Shown here piece by piece: positions 53,995 to 63,226 of a stretch of DNA of 64,000 nt. Source of the stretch: an uncultured Paracoccaceae bacterium (lineage in GTDB: Bacteria > Pseudomonadota > Alphaproteobacteria > Rhodobacterales > Rhodobacteraceae); the NCBI GenBank assembly GCA_947492475.1, contig CANLNM010000009.1:1-64000 (forward strand), read 5' to 3'. Below the pieces are notes generated by a model. The model was given only the letters and a program-made list of their open reading frames with translations. It ran no database searches and was not told the DNA's origin. Made by a program: the position numbers and the translations under genes. Position 1 is the first letter of the stretch; each line of letters begins with the position of its first letter.

Positions 53995-56900
53995 TTGTCG
54001 ATGGCTCCTCATTTGCTGTCAGCATGTTGTTCATGAGGTCTCTCGAGTATCTTACGATTTGTGAGAACAGCTGAGGATGTTTGTGCTTCAGGGGCCGAAT
54101 TATGTCCTCGTCCAACCATGAAAGGTATGCTTTCCTCTCCTCGTGCGATGCGGCTTCTGGCATTGCCAACAATCCGACGATGTTCGCAATCCACAGCCCA
54201 TCGTCGCTACCGCTTTGGATTGCGCCGTCTGCGTCGCTCGCCCAAACTCTGAGATCAACAAGCTCAAGTAGCCAATTCGATTTCGCCCTGGCCTCCCGTG
54301 GTTCTTTGCCCCCGGTCCACTGTTCCCGGATCACATCATTGATCACCCTGTTTGAGCGCAACAACCAATGAACGTCGTCAGGAATTGTCAAACACTCAGA
54401 AAACCTAGCAAGCAAATTGTATGCCTTTATCTGCAATAGATCGTGCCCGACTACTAAGCGGCCTTCGTAAATCTCAGCTTCGGCAACGTGATGACGCAAC
54501 TCTTCAATTTCTATCGGAACAAAAAGGTGCCCTCTCTTTCTCAGGGCCGTTAACGAGTTGAAGTATTCCTCGTCACCTATACTTCCGCGCAGTTGTAGTG
54601 TTTTTAAAACATCTAGAGATTTAAACACCTTGCTAGAGGCATTGCTTCGGTCAAAACGTTCGTGCCTATTCAAGAATCGATCATCCACCACGATTGCTTC
54701 TGGTGCGGTCGATGAGCCAAATACTGACATGGTGGGGTGTGCCCATAAACGTCGATCATCATCAGGGGTCGCATTCCCTTGATCATTCGCCAGTATGCTC
54801 ACTTTTCCTGCTGCAATCTCGCGAGACAGCGACTGACGAAGACTAACAAGGTGCTCTTCGACTCTTTGAAGATGACGCTTATACTTTCGTAGCGCCAAGG
54901 CATCCGATTGGGTTTCTTCCCCGATCACGACCTTGATGCCGCTTGTGCAGAAGCTCTCTAACAATTCTAGATGCTGGAGATGAGAAATCGTCAGGTCGCC
55001 AAGATAGCAAGTGTCGCCGTTCTTAAGGACAGCCTCTTCTGGCCAAGCCGTCTCTTGGAGTTCTAGATACCCGATTGCACTATTGGCCTTCGAACTGGAG
55101 ATGCGACCTTGTTCGCGCAAAAACTGTATCACTGACGCTGTCGAAACAAAGAGATGGTCCCAACCCGAAAGATTTGCACTTTCGTCTCCTAAACTTCCGG
55201 CTTTCGAAATCGGAAAACCTCTGACGACATACGCCAAGGTGCCTTTCGAACGGTCGGTCCCAGCGGTCTCAACCAATGTTGCTAGTTCTTCTCCAATCTC
55301 ATGCTCGAGAGTGGTAACTGCCGTTTGTTTGGAAGTGCTTACGCTGATCTGCCCATTAAGAATTAGTTGGCACAACGCCTCGGCGCGCTCAACTCGACTA
55401 GGCTGGTGGTACCTAATCTCTGACAACTCCTCCAACAACCAACTCATGGTCGAATGTGGCAGAACTATTTCATCAAAGCTCTCTAAAGTGGAGCCAAGCA
55501 TGCCTAACCCCTGCAACGTCAGGAGTGACGTCGCATCAAGTCCAATTTTGGTTTCTTCAATTGCTACAGCGGGCCTCTTTCCACTGAAGCTCGGAATAGC
55601 GAGGACATTGGTTAGATGATCCTCGCTCTCGTTCGCTTCCGCTCGGCTGAGTGTAAAGTCGACGAGATGACGGTTAAGAGCATCGGCAGCCACAAAAATA
55701 GGACTTTGCGCTGAACGGAGCGCGTCGACGGTATGCCTAGCGTGCTGGTTCCAATCCAGTTGTTTGTCGACCATTTCTCGCAGATCGGCGCGGTACATTG
55801 GGCCATTATCGTCGGACAACGATATTGCCTTCTGCAGCCATTCGGCTACTTCTTCGCTTTCTTCCCAGCCACCCTTGGTCGCTAAGAAATACGCACCCGC
55901 AAATGCAAATCCGTCAGTTTCAGATTTTGAAACTGCGGTTTTCACAAGCTCCCGCTCGCGCGAGTGGCCCGTAACTTGAGCTAGGTGTGCGGCTTGCAAA
56001 AGCTCTTGAGCAGAAGTCTCGGCGCGCCGATCCCAGCTTTCTTCAATCTGTTTTGGTAGCTTCTCCCAATCTCCTTTAGCAATATAGGCATTGGTCAGAA
56101 TCCTGGAGAGTTCCAGATCATACTCACGCGACAAAGCGCCTTCTGCAACTTCGACACATCTTGTCAAAGCTCCGATTTCGTACAACGACCACGCGAAGAC
56201 CCTTTCAAGTTCAGTATCCTCCAAAAATTGGGGCTGTTCCTCCAAGATTTGAACAGCATCCGAGAAGCGCCTAGTTTCGGTCAATACCTGTACATGCCGC
56301 TTCGCATCAGCGGCATTCTTCGTCCTCGAAAACAGCTCCGAGCTATATTCATGGCATGAATCCCAAGCCTGACTATCGAACAATGCGTCAACTAAATGTG
56401 CCAGTGTTTGCAGCTCACGGCCTGCCTCATATTGCTCTTTCAGCAATGCTACCGGGTCAGCTCCCTCTGCGACTTGTATAATTCGTTCTAGGTCGTCCAT
56501 TTTGCTTTTGATCAGGACATCTCGGTTTTCGACAAGCAGGTGTCGCGCTTCGACACCCATTTCAGCTCCTGCTAAGAGCTCAATTTCGATACCGATCAAG
56601 TGTTCCTTGGCAATTGCTTGCTCAATAGTAGCTCGCCGCAACCTAAATGCTGAAAGAGCATCTTGAGGCGAACTGGCTGTTAGTGCGAGCGCGAGCGCTG
56701 TGCAACCAGTGTCGATATTGCCACCACCGCTCCGTGCGACTTCTTGATCTAGCTCTTTGATCAATCGATCACGATCGATTTCGACTCCATACTGAAGAGC
56801 CAAGTTTGCGCGACGCATGCGCAGCGTTTTATCCTTCAATTGGTCTCTTAGAGCCGCCTTTGCCTCTTCCCTGCTACTTGGCTCCGATAGCCTTAGCCAA

Positions 56901-58156
56901 AGCTCAAAGTCGTCCTGTATCAGCGCTGATCCCTCTAAGCCGATTGAGCGAAGTTCTTTTGCTGCAATCTGGTACAGCCTGACGGCATTTTCTCGATAAT
57001 CACGCGCACGGGAGGTTGAGGAAATCCGAAATTCCCGCGCAAAAAAGGGAGGAGTGTGATCAAGTGAAGGCCTGATTTCTTCTGGCAGTGCCAGCTGTAA
57101 GCTGGCTCGTGCTGCGACCGAAGCCAATGCCGGTGTGAGAGGTTCGTTAACGGCGTCAATCTTTTCCAAACAGCTTTCGATCAACGGCCAGTCACAGACC
57201 TCGGAAGCCGCTAGAAGTAATCTTGTTCTGCCCCCGTTATCGTAGTCATCCCAGTTGTAGCCAGCATCGCTGTTCCAACGGAGCGCATCTCTGGGTCCGA
57301 TATCATTCAATTGAATTATAAGTGCTGCAGATCGGGAAGCAGAGGTGTCCAAATCATTTAGAGTGGCCAGAGCATCGCTCTTTCCACCGTCAGCCGTCGT
57401 TAAGAATGCTTCCGCAATTGATATTTCTTCACAGTGCCCAATTGCCTGCGCATCGTTCAACACTGTTCTGGCCTTATTTCTATCTGATATCGACAACATC
57501 CTTGCGCACCAAGCCAAGCTGACCATGCGCTTCGAGGGAGAAGCGTCCCGAAGATCGCCTCGGGTAAGACGTTCGGCCAGCTGCAACGCGCCATGTTCGG
57601 TATCTGATCCTCCGAAATAACCCGCACCGACTATTCGGCCCAGGCTACTTTCGGTTTCTCTATCAAATATTGCAGCAGGAATCGGTTTTCGAAAAATTCC
57701 CGGATAATGTTTCTCTAACAAATTAGGAAAACTTGTCAGTCGTCTTCGTATTTCATCCCAAGCGTAGACTTCAACATGGAAATCAATTCCGTTGGTTTTG
57801 TCTTCATTGAGTTGAGAAACATGATCTTGGATGCTTACATCATTTGGTGCCGTGGTCAGAACAACGTACTCGTTGAGCGGAGGATTAAACTTCTGCGCTT
57901 TTTTGATTTCTTTGTCGATCTCACTGATTGAAAGCTTCGTTGGCGGCCAGTTTCTTTTGCCCTTGCATTGAGCTCCACATTGATTGCCTTGGGCGTCAAC
58001 GCCTTTGATGTCCACTCCGTGCTGCCGTTGGCCGGAACGACCGTAGCGCTGTGTATCTCGGTCTTGCCATATCTCAGTCCATACGTCTGAGCATATCTCT
58101 TCAAACTCATCCCAACTTGTTGGAGGCGGCAGATCGCTGGATGCTGAAGTTGGCAA
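53987..58156 (-). CDS. Giant nuclease-like protein: PD-(D/E)xK N-terminus, helical repeats, PIN-like C-terminus
   Basis: The 1389-residue protein begins with a restriction-endonuclease-like (Mrr-type) domain: HGVDIKG with Asp49 and GAQCKGK with Gln63-x-Lys65, the QxK form of the motif. Residues about 170-850 form a long helical region with TPR-like spacing. From about 860 a PIN-like domain follows: Asp near 874 in GLDATSLLTL and the Asp-Asp pair 1158-1159 in VVDDRFLNRHERF, then DVLKTLQLRGSIGDEEYF. Two nuclease-type domains joined by repeats suggest a nucleic-acid-targeting defence protein. The start is a TTG at 58156 with a GGG about 7 bases upstream. I know no named system with this layout. 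Confidence 0.7.
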   Translation of the reverse strand: MPTSASSDLPPPTSWDEFEEICSDVWTEIWQDRDTQRYGRSGQRQHGVDIKGVDAQGNQCGAQCKGKRNWPPTKLSISEIDKEIKKAQKFNPPLNEYVVLTTAPNDVSIQDHVSQLNEDKTNGIDFHVEVYAWDEIRRRLTSFPNLLEKHYPGIFRKPIPAAIFDRETESSLGRIVGAGYFGGSDTEHGALQLAERLTRGDLRDASPSKRMVSLAWCARMLSISDRNKARTVLNDAQAIGHCEEISIAEAFLTTADGGKSDALATLNDLDTSASRSAALIIQLNDIGPRDALRWNSDAGYNWDDYDNGGRTRLLLAASEVCDWPLIESCLEKIDAVNEPLTPALASVAARASLQLALPEEIRPSLDHTPPFFAREFRISSTSRARDYRENAVRLYQIAAKELRSIGLEGSALIQDDFELWLRLSEPSSREEAKAALRDQLKDKTLRMRRANLALQYGVEIDRDRLIKELDQEVARSGGGNIDTGCTALALALTASSPQDALSAFRLRRATIEQAIAKEHLIGIEIELLAGAEMGVEARHLLVENRDVLIKSKMDDLERIIQVAEGADPVALLKEQYEAGRELQTLAHLVDALFDSQAWDSCHEYSSELFSRTKNAADAKRHVQVLTETRRFSDAVQILEEQPQFLEDTELERVFAWSLYEIGALTRCVEVAEGALSREYDLELSRILTNAYIAKGDWEKLPKQIEESWDRRAETSAQELLQAAHLAQVTGHSRERELVKTAVSKSETDGFAFAGAYFLATKGGWEESEEVAEWLQKAISLSDDNGPMYRADLREMVDKQLDWNQHARHTVDALRSAQSPIFVAADALNRHLVDFTLSRAEANESEDHLTNVLAIPSFSGKRPAVAIEETKIGLDATSLLTLQGLGMLGSTLESFDEIVLPHSTMSWLLEELSEIRYHQPSRVERAEALCQLILNGQISVSTSKQTAVTTLEHEIGEELATLVETAGTDRSKGTLAYVVRGFPISKAGSLGDESANLSGWDHLFVSTASVIQFLREQGRISSSKANSAIGYLELQETAWPEEAVLKNGDTCYLGDLTISHLQHLELLESFCTSGIKVVIGEETQSDALALRKYKRHLQRVEEHLVSLRQSLSREIAAGKVSILANDQGNATPDDDRRLWAHPTMSVFGSSTAPEAIVVDDRFLNRHERFDRSNASSKVFKSLDVLKTLQLRGSIGDEEYFNSLTALRKRGHLFVPIEIEELRHHVAEAEIYEGRLVVGHDLLQIKAYNLLARFSECLTIPDDVHWLLRSNRVINDVIREQWTGGKEPREARAKSNWLLELVDLRVWASDADGAIQSGSDDGLWIANIVGLLAMPEAASHEERKAYLSWLDEDIIRPLKHKHPQLFSQIVRYSRDLMNNMLTANEEPSTNG

Positions 58157-58321
58157 AACAATACCCTATCCTGACTATTTTACCCGATCACCATACAATA
58201 CCTAGTTGTGGCTCACCATAAGCAAATCAACCTTAATGGGTTTAGTGATTTACCAATGAAGGCTCCGGCGGGTTCCTAAAAATGGAAGCTTTAGATATCA
58301 CGCCAACCGATAGGCGCACCC

Positions 58322-58643
58322 GCAGCGAATGGCCGGTTTCCGCCCTTTTCTTTGAACAAGAGCTAGGGGACGTTGTCCCCACGCGCCTGCAACACAATTA
58401 GGCAGGGCCGTGTCCTCGGCTGCGCCTGCGGGCCGCACCTACCCTGTCGAATTGTATTGCACTTGCTACCCCCAACCCTCGCCGGGAGCAGGTTTTAGAG
58501 GCAGGCGCGCTGAAGCGCTTTGCTCAAAACCAGATTTGAAAGAGAAATCATGTAAGACGTCACCTCAAACGAACAAAGGCAAAGCTATGCGTCGAAAAAG
58601 GTAAAGCTCTGTCGCAAAAGGCAGAACTATGTGTCGCTTCACA
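58322..58643. repeat. Right end of element III
   Basis: The sequence is a near-identical direct repeat of 37594-37620 joined to 39157-39457. It holds the conserved GGTTTT...AAAACC hairpin (about 58492-58532) and three contiguous TnsB-site-like words in the last 70 bases. It is followed by TTTGG (58644-58648) and then the tRNA-Arg 3' end at 58653. Confidence 0.85.
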
Positions 58644-58652
58644 TTTGGATAA

Positions 58653-58729
58653 TGGCGCGCTGGGGAGGATTCGAACCCCCGACCCCTTGATTCGTAGTCA
58701 AGTACTCTATCCAACTGAGCTACCAGCGC
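58653..58729 (-). tRNA. tRNA-Arg (anticodon ACG)
   Basis: The minus strand folds into a standard cloverleaf: acceptor GCGCTGG/CCAGCGC, D-arm GCTCAGTTGGATAGAGT, anticodon stem CTTGA/TCAAG with loop CTACGAA (anticodon ACG), T-arm GGGGG-TTCGAAT-CCTCC, discriminator G and encoded CCA. The 3' end faces the Tn7-like array, 9 bases from the right end of element III, so this gene is the probable attachment site. The gene itself is intact. Confidence 0.95.
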
Positions 58730-58784
58730 GCGGGGTGTGGCGGATGTAGCCCCCACGGTAATCCATTGCAAGAGCGAAATTGCA

Positions 58785-60182
58785 TTAATCGGAAGGAATT
58801 ATCATTGCATCGCCTTTGGGCAGGCAAATTGCGAATTCTGTACCGGTTTCATCCGTGCGGCTTAGCTCTAATACGCCGCCATGACCGCGGATCAGCTCTG
58901 CTGAAATGGCCAGACCCAGCCCAGACCCGCCTTTGCGAATCCCACCTTGAAAGGGCTGAAACAGAAATTCCTGTGCCTTGGGTGGCAGGCCGGGGCCGGT
59001 GTCGCGTATTTTGATCCACCAATTGTCGTCTTCTTCGTAGGCGGACAGGCAGATTTCGCCGGGTTTGCCAGACGCAACGATAGCCTGACGCGCATTGCGG
59101 GCCAAATTTGCGACCACACGGAACAATTGTTCTTCGTCGGCGCGCACCAACAAATTGGCCGCAACATCTTCGGAAAAGGACAGGTCATAGTCGCCAACCG
59201 CCAGCCGTTCGCTGTCGATCACATCGCTGAACAAATCACTGACCAGCACGCGGGTCAGGCGCGGGGCAGGTTCGTTGACGCTGCCAAAGGCCAGGGTGGA
59301 TTCGCACAGGTTCACCGCCCGCGTGATCGAGCCGACCAATTTGGGGGCCAGACGTTGGATTGTCGGATCGTCGACCATCTGCATCCGGTCGGTAAACAAT
59401 TGTGCAGATGTCAGGATGTTGCGCAAATCATGGCTGATTTTGCTGACGGCTTCGCCCAGTTGGGCCAGCCGATCTTTTTGACGTAAGGCACCTGTCAGCG
59501 TTTCTTCCATTGTGGCGAGGGCCAGTTCGGCTTCGCGGAGTTCAGTCACGCCAGCGGATGGCATGATGATGCGGCGCGCATCCTCTGGGGCGGCGGCGTA
59601 GTGCTGGATTTGATGCACAACCGATTTGATGGGCTTCACCAAAAATGCCCGCACAGCAATAAAGAGCAATGCCGCTGTGAACACGGAAATGACCGCTGAC
59701 AGGATCAAAATGCGCAGGCCATAATCAATGATTGCCGCCCGCAGACCTGCCGTTTCCATCGTCACTTCGATCAGCAGGCCACCGTCCTGCACCGGATTGC
59801 CGATCACGCGGATAATCCGATCTTCGGTATCGACCAGCCGCATCATTGCATCGCGGATCAGCACCCAGGCCGTGGCATCGCGCATATCAAAGGATTTGTG
59901 GATCGGCGCGGGGATGGTCGAAGACAGCATCAATTGGCTGATTTCATCACGGCGCAACACCACGTTGAACACCCCAGCATTGCTGAGCAGCTCTGCTTCC
60001 AAATCGGCGTCGATCATGTCGTCGGCCAGCAGGGACAACGACGCGATTTGCGCCCGTTCCAGATGCAATAGCAGGTAATCTTCGCGGAACCGCGCCACAG
60101 AAGGCACAAAGATCAAGATCTCGGCCAACATCACGAAGACGGTGGTGAGGATCAGGAACCTTCCGGATAGGGAATTCAGCAT
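58785..60182 (-). CDS. Membrane sensor histidine kinase
   Basis: The 465-residue protein has two membrane segments (LILTTVFVMLAEILIFVP near the N-terminus and ILILSAVISVFTAALLFIAV near residue 180) enclosing a periplasmic sensor domain. A HAMP-like linker follows, then the phosphoacceptor box ISHDLRNILTSAQLF and an ATPase domain with N-box LARNARQAI and G-boxes DTGPGLPP and GGSGLGLAI. No response regulator is adjacent, so it is an orphan within the window. The stimulus is unknown. Confidence 0.9.
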   Translation of the reverse strand: MLNSLSGRFLILTTVFVMLAEILIFVPSVARFREDYLLLHLERAQIASLSLLADDMIDADLEAELLSNAGVFNVVLRRDEISQLMLSSTIPAPIHKSFDMRDATAWVLIRDAMMRLVDTEDRIIRVIGNPVQDGGLLIEVTMETAGLRAAIIDYGLRILILSAVISVFTAALLFIAVRAFLVKPIKSVVHQIQHYAAAPEDARRIIMPSAGVTELREAELALATMEETLTGALRQKDRLAQLGEAVSKISHDLRNILTSAQLFTDRMQMVDDPTIQRLAPKLVGSITRAVNLCESTLAFGSVNEPAPRLTRVLVSDLFSDVIDSERLAVGDYDLSFSEDVAANLLVRADEEQLFRVVANLARNARQAIVASGKPGEICLSAYEEDDNWWIKIRDTGPGLPPKAQEFLFQPFQGGIRKGGSGLGLAISAELIRGHGGVLELSRTDETGTEFAICLPKGDAMIIPSD

Positions 60183-60203
60183 GGCGCGTTTCCTTTTCGT
60201 GGC

Positions 60204-61622
60204 TTACGGCAGCCATTTCTGTACAAACCGTACCACTTTTTTCACTTTGTCGCTTTCAAACAGTTTGGGGCTAAAATAGGCGCCCGCTGCGCGTTTGTTA
60301 ATCTCTGCTACGGTGGGATAGGGCAATACCGTCGCAGCGATGGCAGACATTTTCATATTATTGGCGATGGCCATGGCCCACATGCCGATCAATTCGCCTG
60401 CCATGGGCCCGACAATGGACACGCCAACAGGGCGGCCTTTGACCACCATCACCTTGATCAGGCCTTTGTTTTTGCGTTCGGCAATCAGGCGATCATTGTG
60501 GTGAAAATCAAATCGCGCCACTTCCAGCTTATCACCGTATTTGTCCTGCGCTTGGGCTTCGGTCAGGCCCACTTGGGACAGTTCAGGGTCCGTGTAGGTC
60601 GCCCATGGGATGTGGTCGGTTTTGGCTTTGCTGGGCAGGCCAAACAGGATGGATTTGATGATCACGCCCGCATGATAGCCCGCCACATGCGTGAATTGCA
60701 GGCCACCAGCAGCGTCGCCGATTGCATAAATTTTGGGGTTGGATACAGACCGCAGGGACGCGTCGACCTCAACGCCGCGTCGGTCAAACTTTACGCCCGC
60801 TTTGTGCAGGTCCAGCTTGTCCACGTTGACCTTGCGGCCCACAGCCATCAACAGATGCGACCCGGTGACTGCCCCCTGAGAGGTATGCACCGTGACGTCG
60901 CCCGCTTTGCCTGTGACCTTTTCGGCCAGCGCGTCTTCTAAAATTTCGACGCCTTCTGCGCGCAGGTTTTCCAGCACAATGGCGGCCAATTCGGGGTCAT
61001 CTTTGCCCATCGCCTTGGCCCCTTCGATCACAGTGACCTTGGACCCTAAACGGCGATGCGCCTGTGCCATTTCCATACCGATGGGACCGCCACCAACCAC
61101 GATCAAATGGTCCGGCTGGTCGCGCAGATCGAAAATGTTTTCGTTCGTATAGACCGGCACATCGTCCAAACCGGGGATCGGCGGCACAAACGGCCCGGAC
61201 CCGGTAGAAATCACAAACCGGCGCGCGGTGATTGTGTGATCCCCGGCTTGCACAGTGTTATGGCCGGTAAAGACGCCATATTCGCGGATCACCCGCACAC
61301 CCATGTCTTCGAACCGGACTTGGCTGTCCATGGGTTCGATGGCGGCGATTACATCGGCCACGTGATCCTTGGCTTTGGCGTAATCCACTTGTGGGGCGAC
61401 ATCGGACACGCCCAATTCAGCACCATGGGACAAAACATGCGCCTGTTTGCCCGCCGCAATCAGAGCCTTGGACGGGACACAGCCAAAGTTCAGGCAATCC
61501 CCGCCCATTTTGTGCCCTTCGAGCAGAACCACGTCAGCGCCCATTTGCACGGCCCCTGCCGCAACAGACAAGCCACCAGAGCCTGCACCAATGATGCAGA
61601 TGTCAGTCTTAATATGGGTCAC
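60204..61622 (-). CDS. FAD-dependent pyridine nucleotide-disulfide oxidoreductase (MerA/Lpd-like)
   Basis: The 472-residue protein has the FAD-binding IIGAGSGGLSVA, the redox disulfide in GGDCLNFGCVPSKAL, the NAD(P)-binding VVGGGPIGMEMA, the second FAD motif IYAIGDAAG, and the C-terminal dimerisation domain with a His-x-x-Pro-like H-less YPTVAEINKRAA. This places it in the mercuric reductase/dihydrolipoamide dehydrogenase family. It has no N-terminal metal-binding domain and no adjacent 2-oxoacid dehydrogenase genes. It is paired with a TVP38-type gene 3 bases away, an association also seen in MerA-like flavoproteins. Confidence 0.88.
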   Translation of the reverse strand: MTHIKTDICIIGAGSGGLSVAAGAVQMGADVVLLEGHKMGGDCLNFGCVPSKALIAAGKQAHVLSHGAELGVSDVAPQVDYAKAKDHVADVIAAIEPMDSQVRFEDMGVRVIREYGVFTGHNTVQAGDHTITARRFVISTGSGPFVPPIPGLDDVPVYTNENIFDLRDQPDHLIVVGGGPIGMEMAQAHRRLGSKVTVIEGAKAMGKDDPELAAIVLENLRAEGVEILEDALAEKVTGKAGDVTVHTSQGAVTGSHLLMAVGRKVNVDKLDLHKAGVKFDRRGVEVDASLRSVSNPKIYAIGDAAGGLQFTHVAGYHAGVIIKSILFGLPSKAKTDHIPWATYTDPELSQVGLTEAQAQDKYGDKLEVARFDFHHNDRLIAERKNKGLIKVMVVKGRPVGVSIVGPMAGELIGMWAMAIANNMKMSAIAATVLPYPTVAEINKRAAGAYFSPKLFESDKVKKVVRFVQKWLP

Positions 61623-61625
61623 GGA

Positions 61626-62357
61626 TTACGCTCCTTTGCGGCCGGTCATGGCCTTGATCAGAATGGGTAGGACAGCCAGCACACATAGGCCAAGGATCGG
61701 CAACAGGATGTGTGGTTCAAATATGATGCCCAGATTTGGGGTTTCACCACGGGCGAACACTTCGCTCAGGCCGGCACCGACGGATGTATAGACAACCGCG
61801 CCGGGGATGATGCCCAGAAAGGTCGAAATGACGAACCGACGCAGGGGCACCTCTAGGAAGGCAGGGATCAGATTGGCGAGAAAGAAAGGAATCGCCGGCA
61901 CGAGCCGGATCAGAAACAGCATCGACCACTGATTCTCATCAATCCCGTCTTTGATTTTCTTTACCGCCCCTTCGGAGCCTTCCAACTTTGCGCCCAATTT
62001 TGCGCCCAACCCCCAGCGTGCGGCCAGAAAAATCGCCGTCGCACCCAATGTGGCGCCAGTGACATTAAACAGCGCCCCGGGGAACGTGGCGAACAAAAAA
62101 CCACCCGTCAGCGTCATCACTGTGGCGCCGGGCAGTGAAAACGCAACCACCACCATATAAAGGCCAACAAACGCCATCACCGTCAGCAGATAATTGGCGT
62201 CGCGAATGGCCAATAACGCCTCGCGATTTTCGCGCAATGCATCGAAGCTTAGGTAATCACGTAGAAAAAACGCGCCCAGCACGGCCACGATTAGGATCGT
62301 AATCAGCGGCAGGCGGCGCAGGATCGGATTTGTGGGGCGATCAACCATATCAGTCAT
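61626..62357 (-). CDS. TVP38/TMEM64 (VTT-domain) membrane protein
   Basis: The roughly 243-residue protein has about six hydrophobic segments and the VTT/DedA-like core FSLPGATVMTLTGGFLFATFPGALFNVTGATLGA and FLIRLVPAIPFFLANLIPA. The ATG at 62357 is chosen over longer frames because GGGACAGGAC lies close upstream and upstream residues are atypical. VTT proteins are thought to move or scramble lipids or small molecules. It precedes, and is co-transcribed with, the flavoprotein gene. Confidence 0.85.
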   Translation of the reverse strand: MTDMVDRPTNPILRRLPLITILIVAVLGAFFLRDYLSFDALRENREALLAIRDANYLLTVMAFVGLYMVVVAFSLPGATVMTLTGGFLFATFPGALFNVTGATLGATAIFLAARWGLGAKLGAKLEGSEGAVKKIKDGIDENQWSMLFLIRLVPAIPFFLANLIPAFLEVPLRRFVISTFLGIIPGAVVYTSVGAGLSEVFARGETPNLGIIFEPHILLPILGLCVLAVLPILIKAMTGRKGA

Positions 62358-62546
62358 TGTCCTGTCCCTTTGGATGTTTTCCATTCTGCACACTACATGG
62401 AGGTGGCACCGGCAAAGTCCCACCCTGATCACGCGCGGTTGATGGCAAACCGGTGGATGTTTCAGTATTGATAGGCTTGGCACATAAAACTGTAACAATT
62501 TATTGCCGCTGAACAGATTTCTTATGGGAATCTCGGCTCAGATGCG

Positions 62547-62575
62547 TTGACACATTCGGTTGTGGGGCCTAAAGA
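62547..62575 (+). promoter_or_regulatory. Putative sigma-70-type promoter of rpmH
   Basis: TTGACA (62547-62552) and TAAAGA (62570-62575) are spaced by 17 bases and lie about 85 bases upstream of the rpmH start. The rest of 62358-62658 holds no gene. Confidence 0.5.
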
Positions 62576-62658
62576 CCGGGTTCGAATTGATCACGGCCTT
62601 GATCCAAGCGAATCCTTTGCGCGGAACGGCCCAACGTAATGAATACGGAGACACCGCG

Positions 62659-62793
62659 ATGAAGCGTACGTTCCAGCCGTCCAACCGGGTTCGCAAGAAC
62701 CGCCACGGTTTCCGCGCCCGCATGGCAACCAAAGCCGGCCGCAAAATCCTGAACAACCGCCGCGCACGCGGTCGGAAGTCGCTGAGCGCGTAA
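62659..62793 (+). CDS. rpmH: 50S ribosomal protein L34
   Basis: The 44-residue sequence starting [20 protein letters not shown], followed by the [20 protein letters not shown] block, is unmistakable L34, a basic protein of the large ribosomal subunit. The ATG at 62659 is preceded by a GGAGAC ribosome site. The order rpmH-rnpA-yidD is the conserved bacterial arrangement. Confidence 0.98.
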   Translation: MKRTFQPSNRVRKNRHGFRARMATKAGRKILNNRRARGRKSLSA

Positions 62794-62812
62794 GCGTCGG
62801 CGTGTGCGCCCT

Positions 62813-63226
62813 ATGAATGGGACCACACCACAGGACCAAGACAAGATGCAAACCGCCATGGGTCCGCCCGCGGCGGTTTTTGCACGTTTGATTGTGCTCA
62901 AGAAACGGTCGGATTTTCTGGCCGCAGCCAAGGCGCGACGCCAAGGCACAACCGGGCTACATTTGCAGGCGCGACGCCGGGATGCGGATGAGATGGATCA
63001 CGATCACTGGCGGGTTGGGTTTACCTGTTCCAAAAAGGTCGGCAACGCGGTGGCACGCAATCGCGCCAAACGCCGCCTGCGTGAAATCGCACGGATGGAG
63101 CTGACCGTTCACGGCAAACCCGGTTGGGATTACGTGCTGGTCGGGCGCAAAGACCTGACGGCGTCATTGCCCTTGGATCAATTGCGTCACGAATTGCGTC
63201 ATGCCCTGACGAAGGTGCATACATGA
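62813..63226 (+). CDS. rnpA: Ribonuclease P protein component
   Basis: The roughly 137-residue protein has the RnpA core: [15 protein letters not shown] near the N-terminus and the RNR motif [22 protein letters not shown], with [11 protein letters not shown] after it. It assists the RNase P RNA in maturing tRNA 5' ends. The start is uncertain: ATG 62813 and ATG 62846 are both possible and neither has a strong ribosome site; a GTG at 62804 also exists. It overlaps yidD by 4 bases. Confidence 0.93.
   Translation: MNGTTPQDQDKMQTAMGPPAAVFARLIVLKKRSDFLAAAKARRQGTTGLHLQARRRDADEMDHDHWRVGFTCSKKVGNAVARNRAKRRLREIARMELTVHGKPGWDYVLVGRKDLTASLPLDQLRHELRHALTKVHT

Larger units (their letters stand above)
39464..58643. 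mobile_element. Tn7-like transposon (element III) with tnsABC and tniQ
   Basis: The left end TGTGGAGCGACACATAG (39464) and the right end (complement TGTGAAGCGACACATAG, finishing at 58643) bound 19,180 bases and are flanked by TTTGG on both sides. Inside is a complete tnsA-tnsB-tnsC-tniQ operon reading left. Cargo lies on both sides: a DUF262/ATPase/unknown trio and a Fic pair to the left, two HTH genes and a large nuclease-like two-gene module to the right. The right end lies 9 bases from the 3' end of tRNA-Arg. No cas genes or CRISPR array were seen. Confidence 0.9.

Noticed and set aside
39464-58643. CRISPR-associated transposon
   Set aside because: tnsA, tnsB, tnsC and tniQ are present, but no cas6, cas7, cas8 or cas12k-like gene and no repeat-spacer array are visible, so guide-RNA targeting is not supported.
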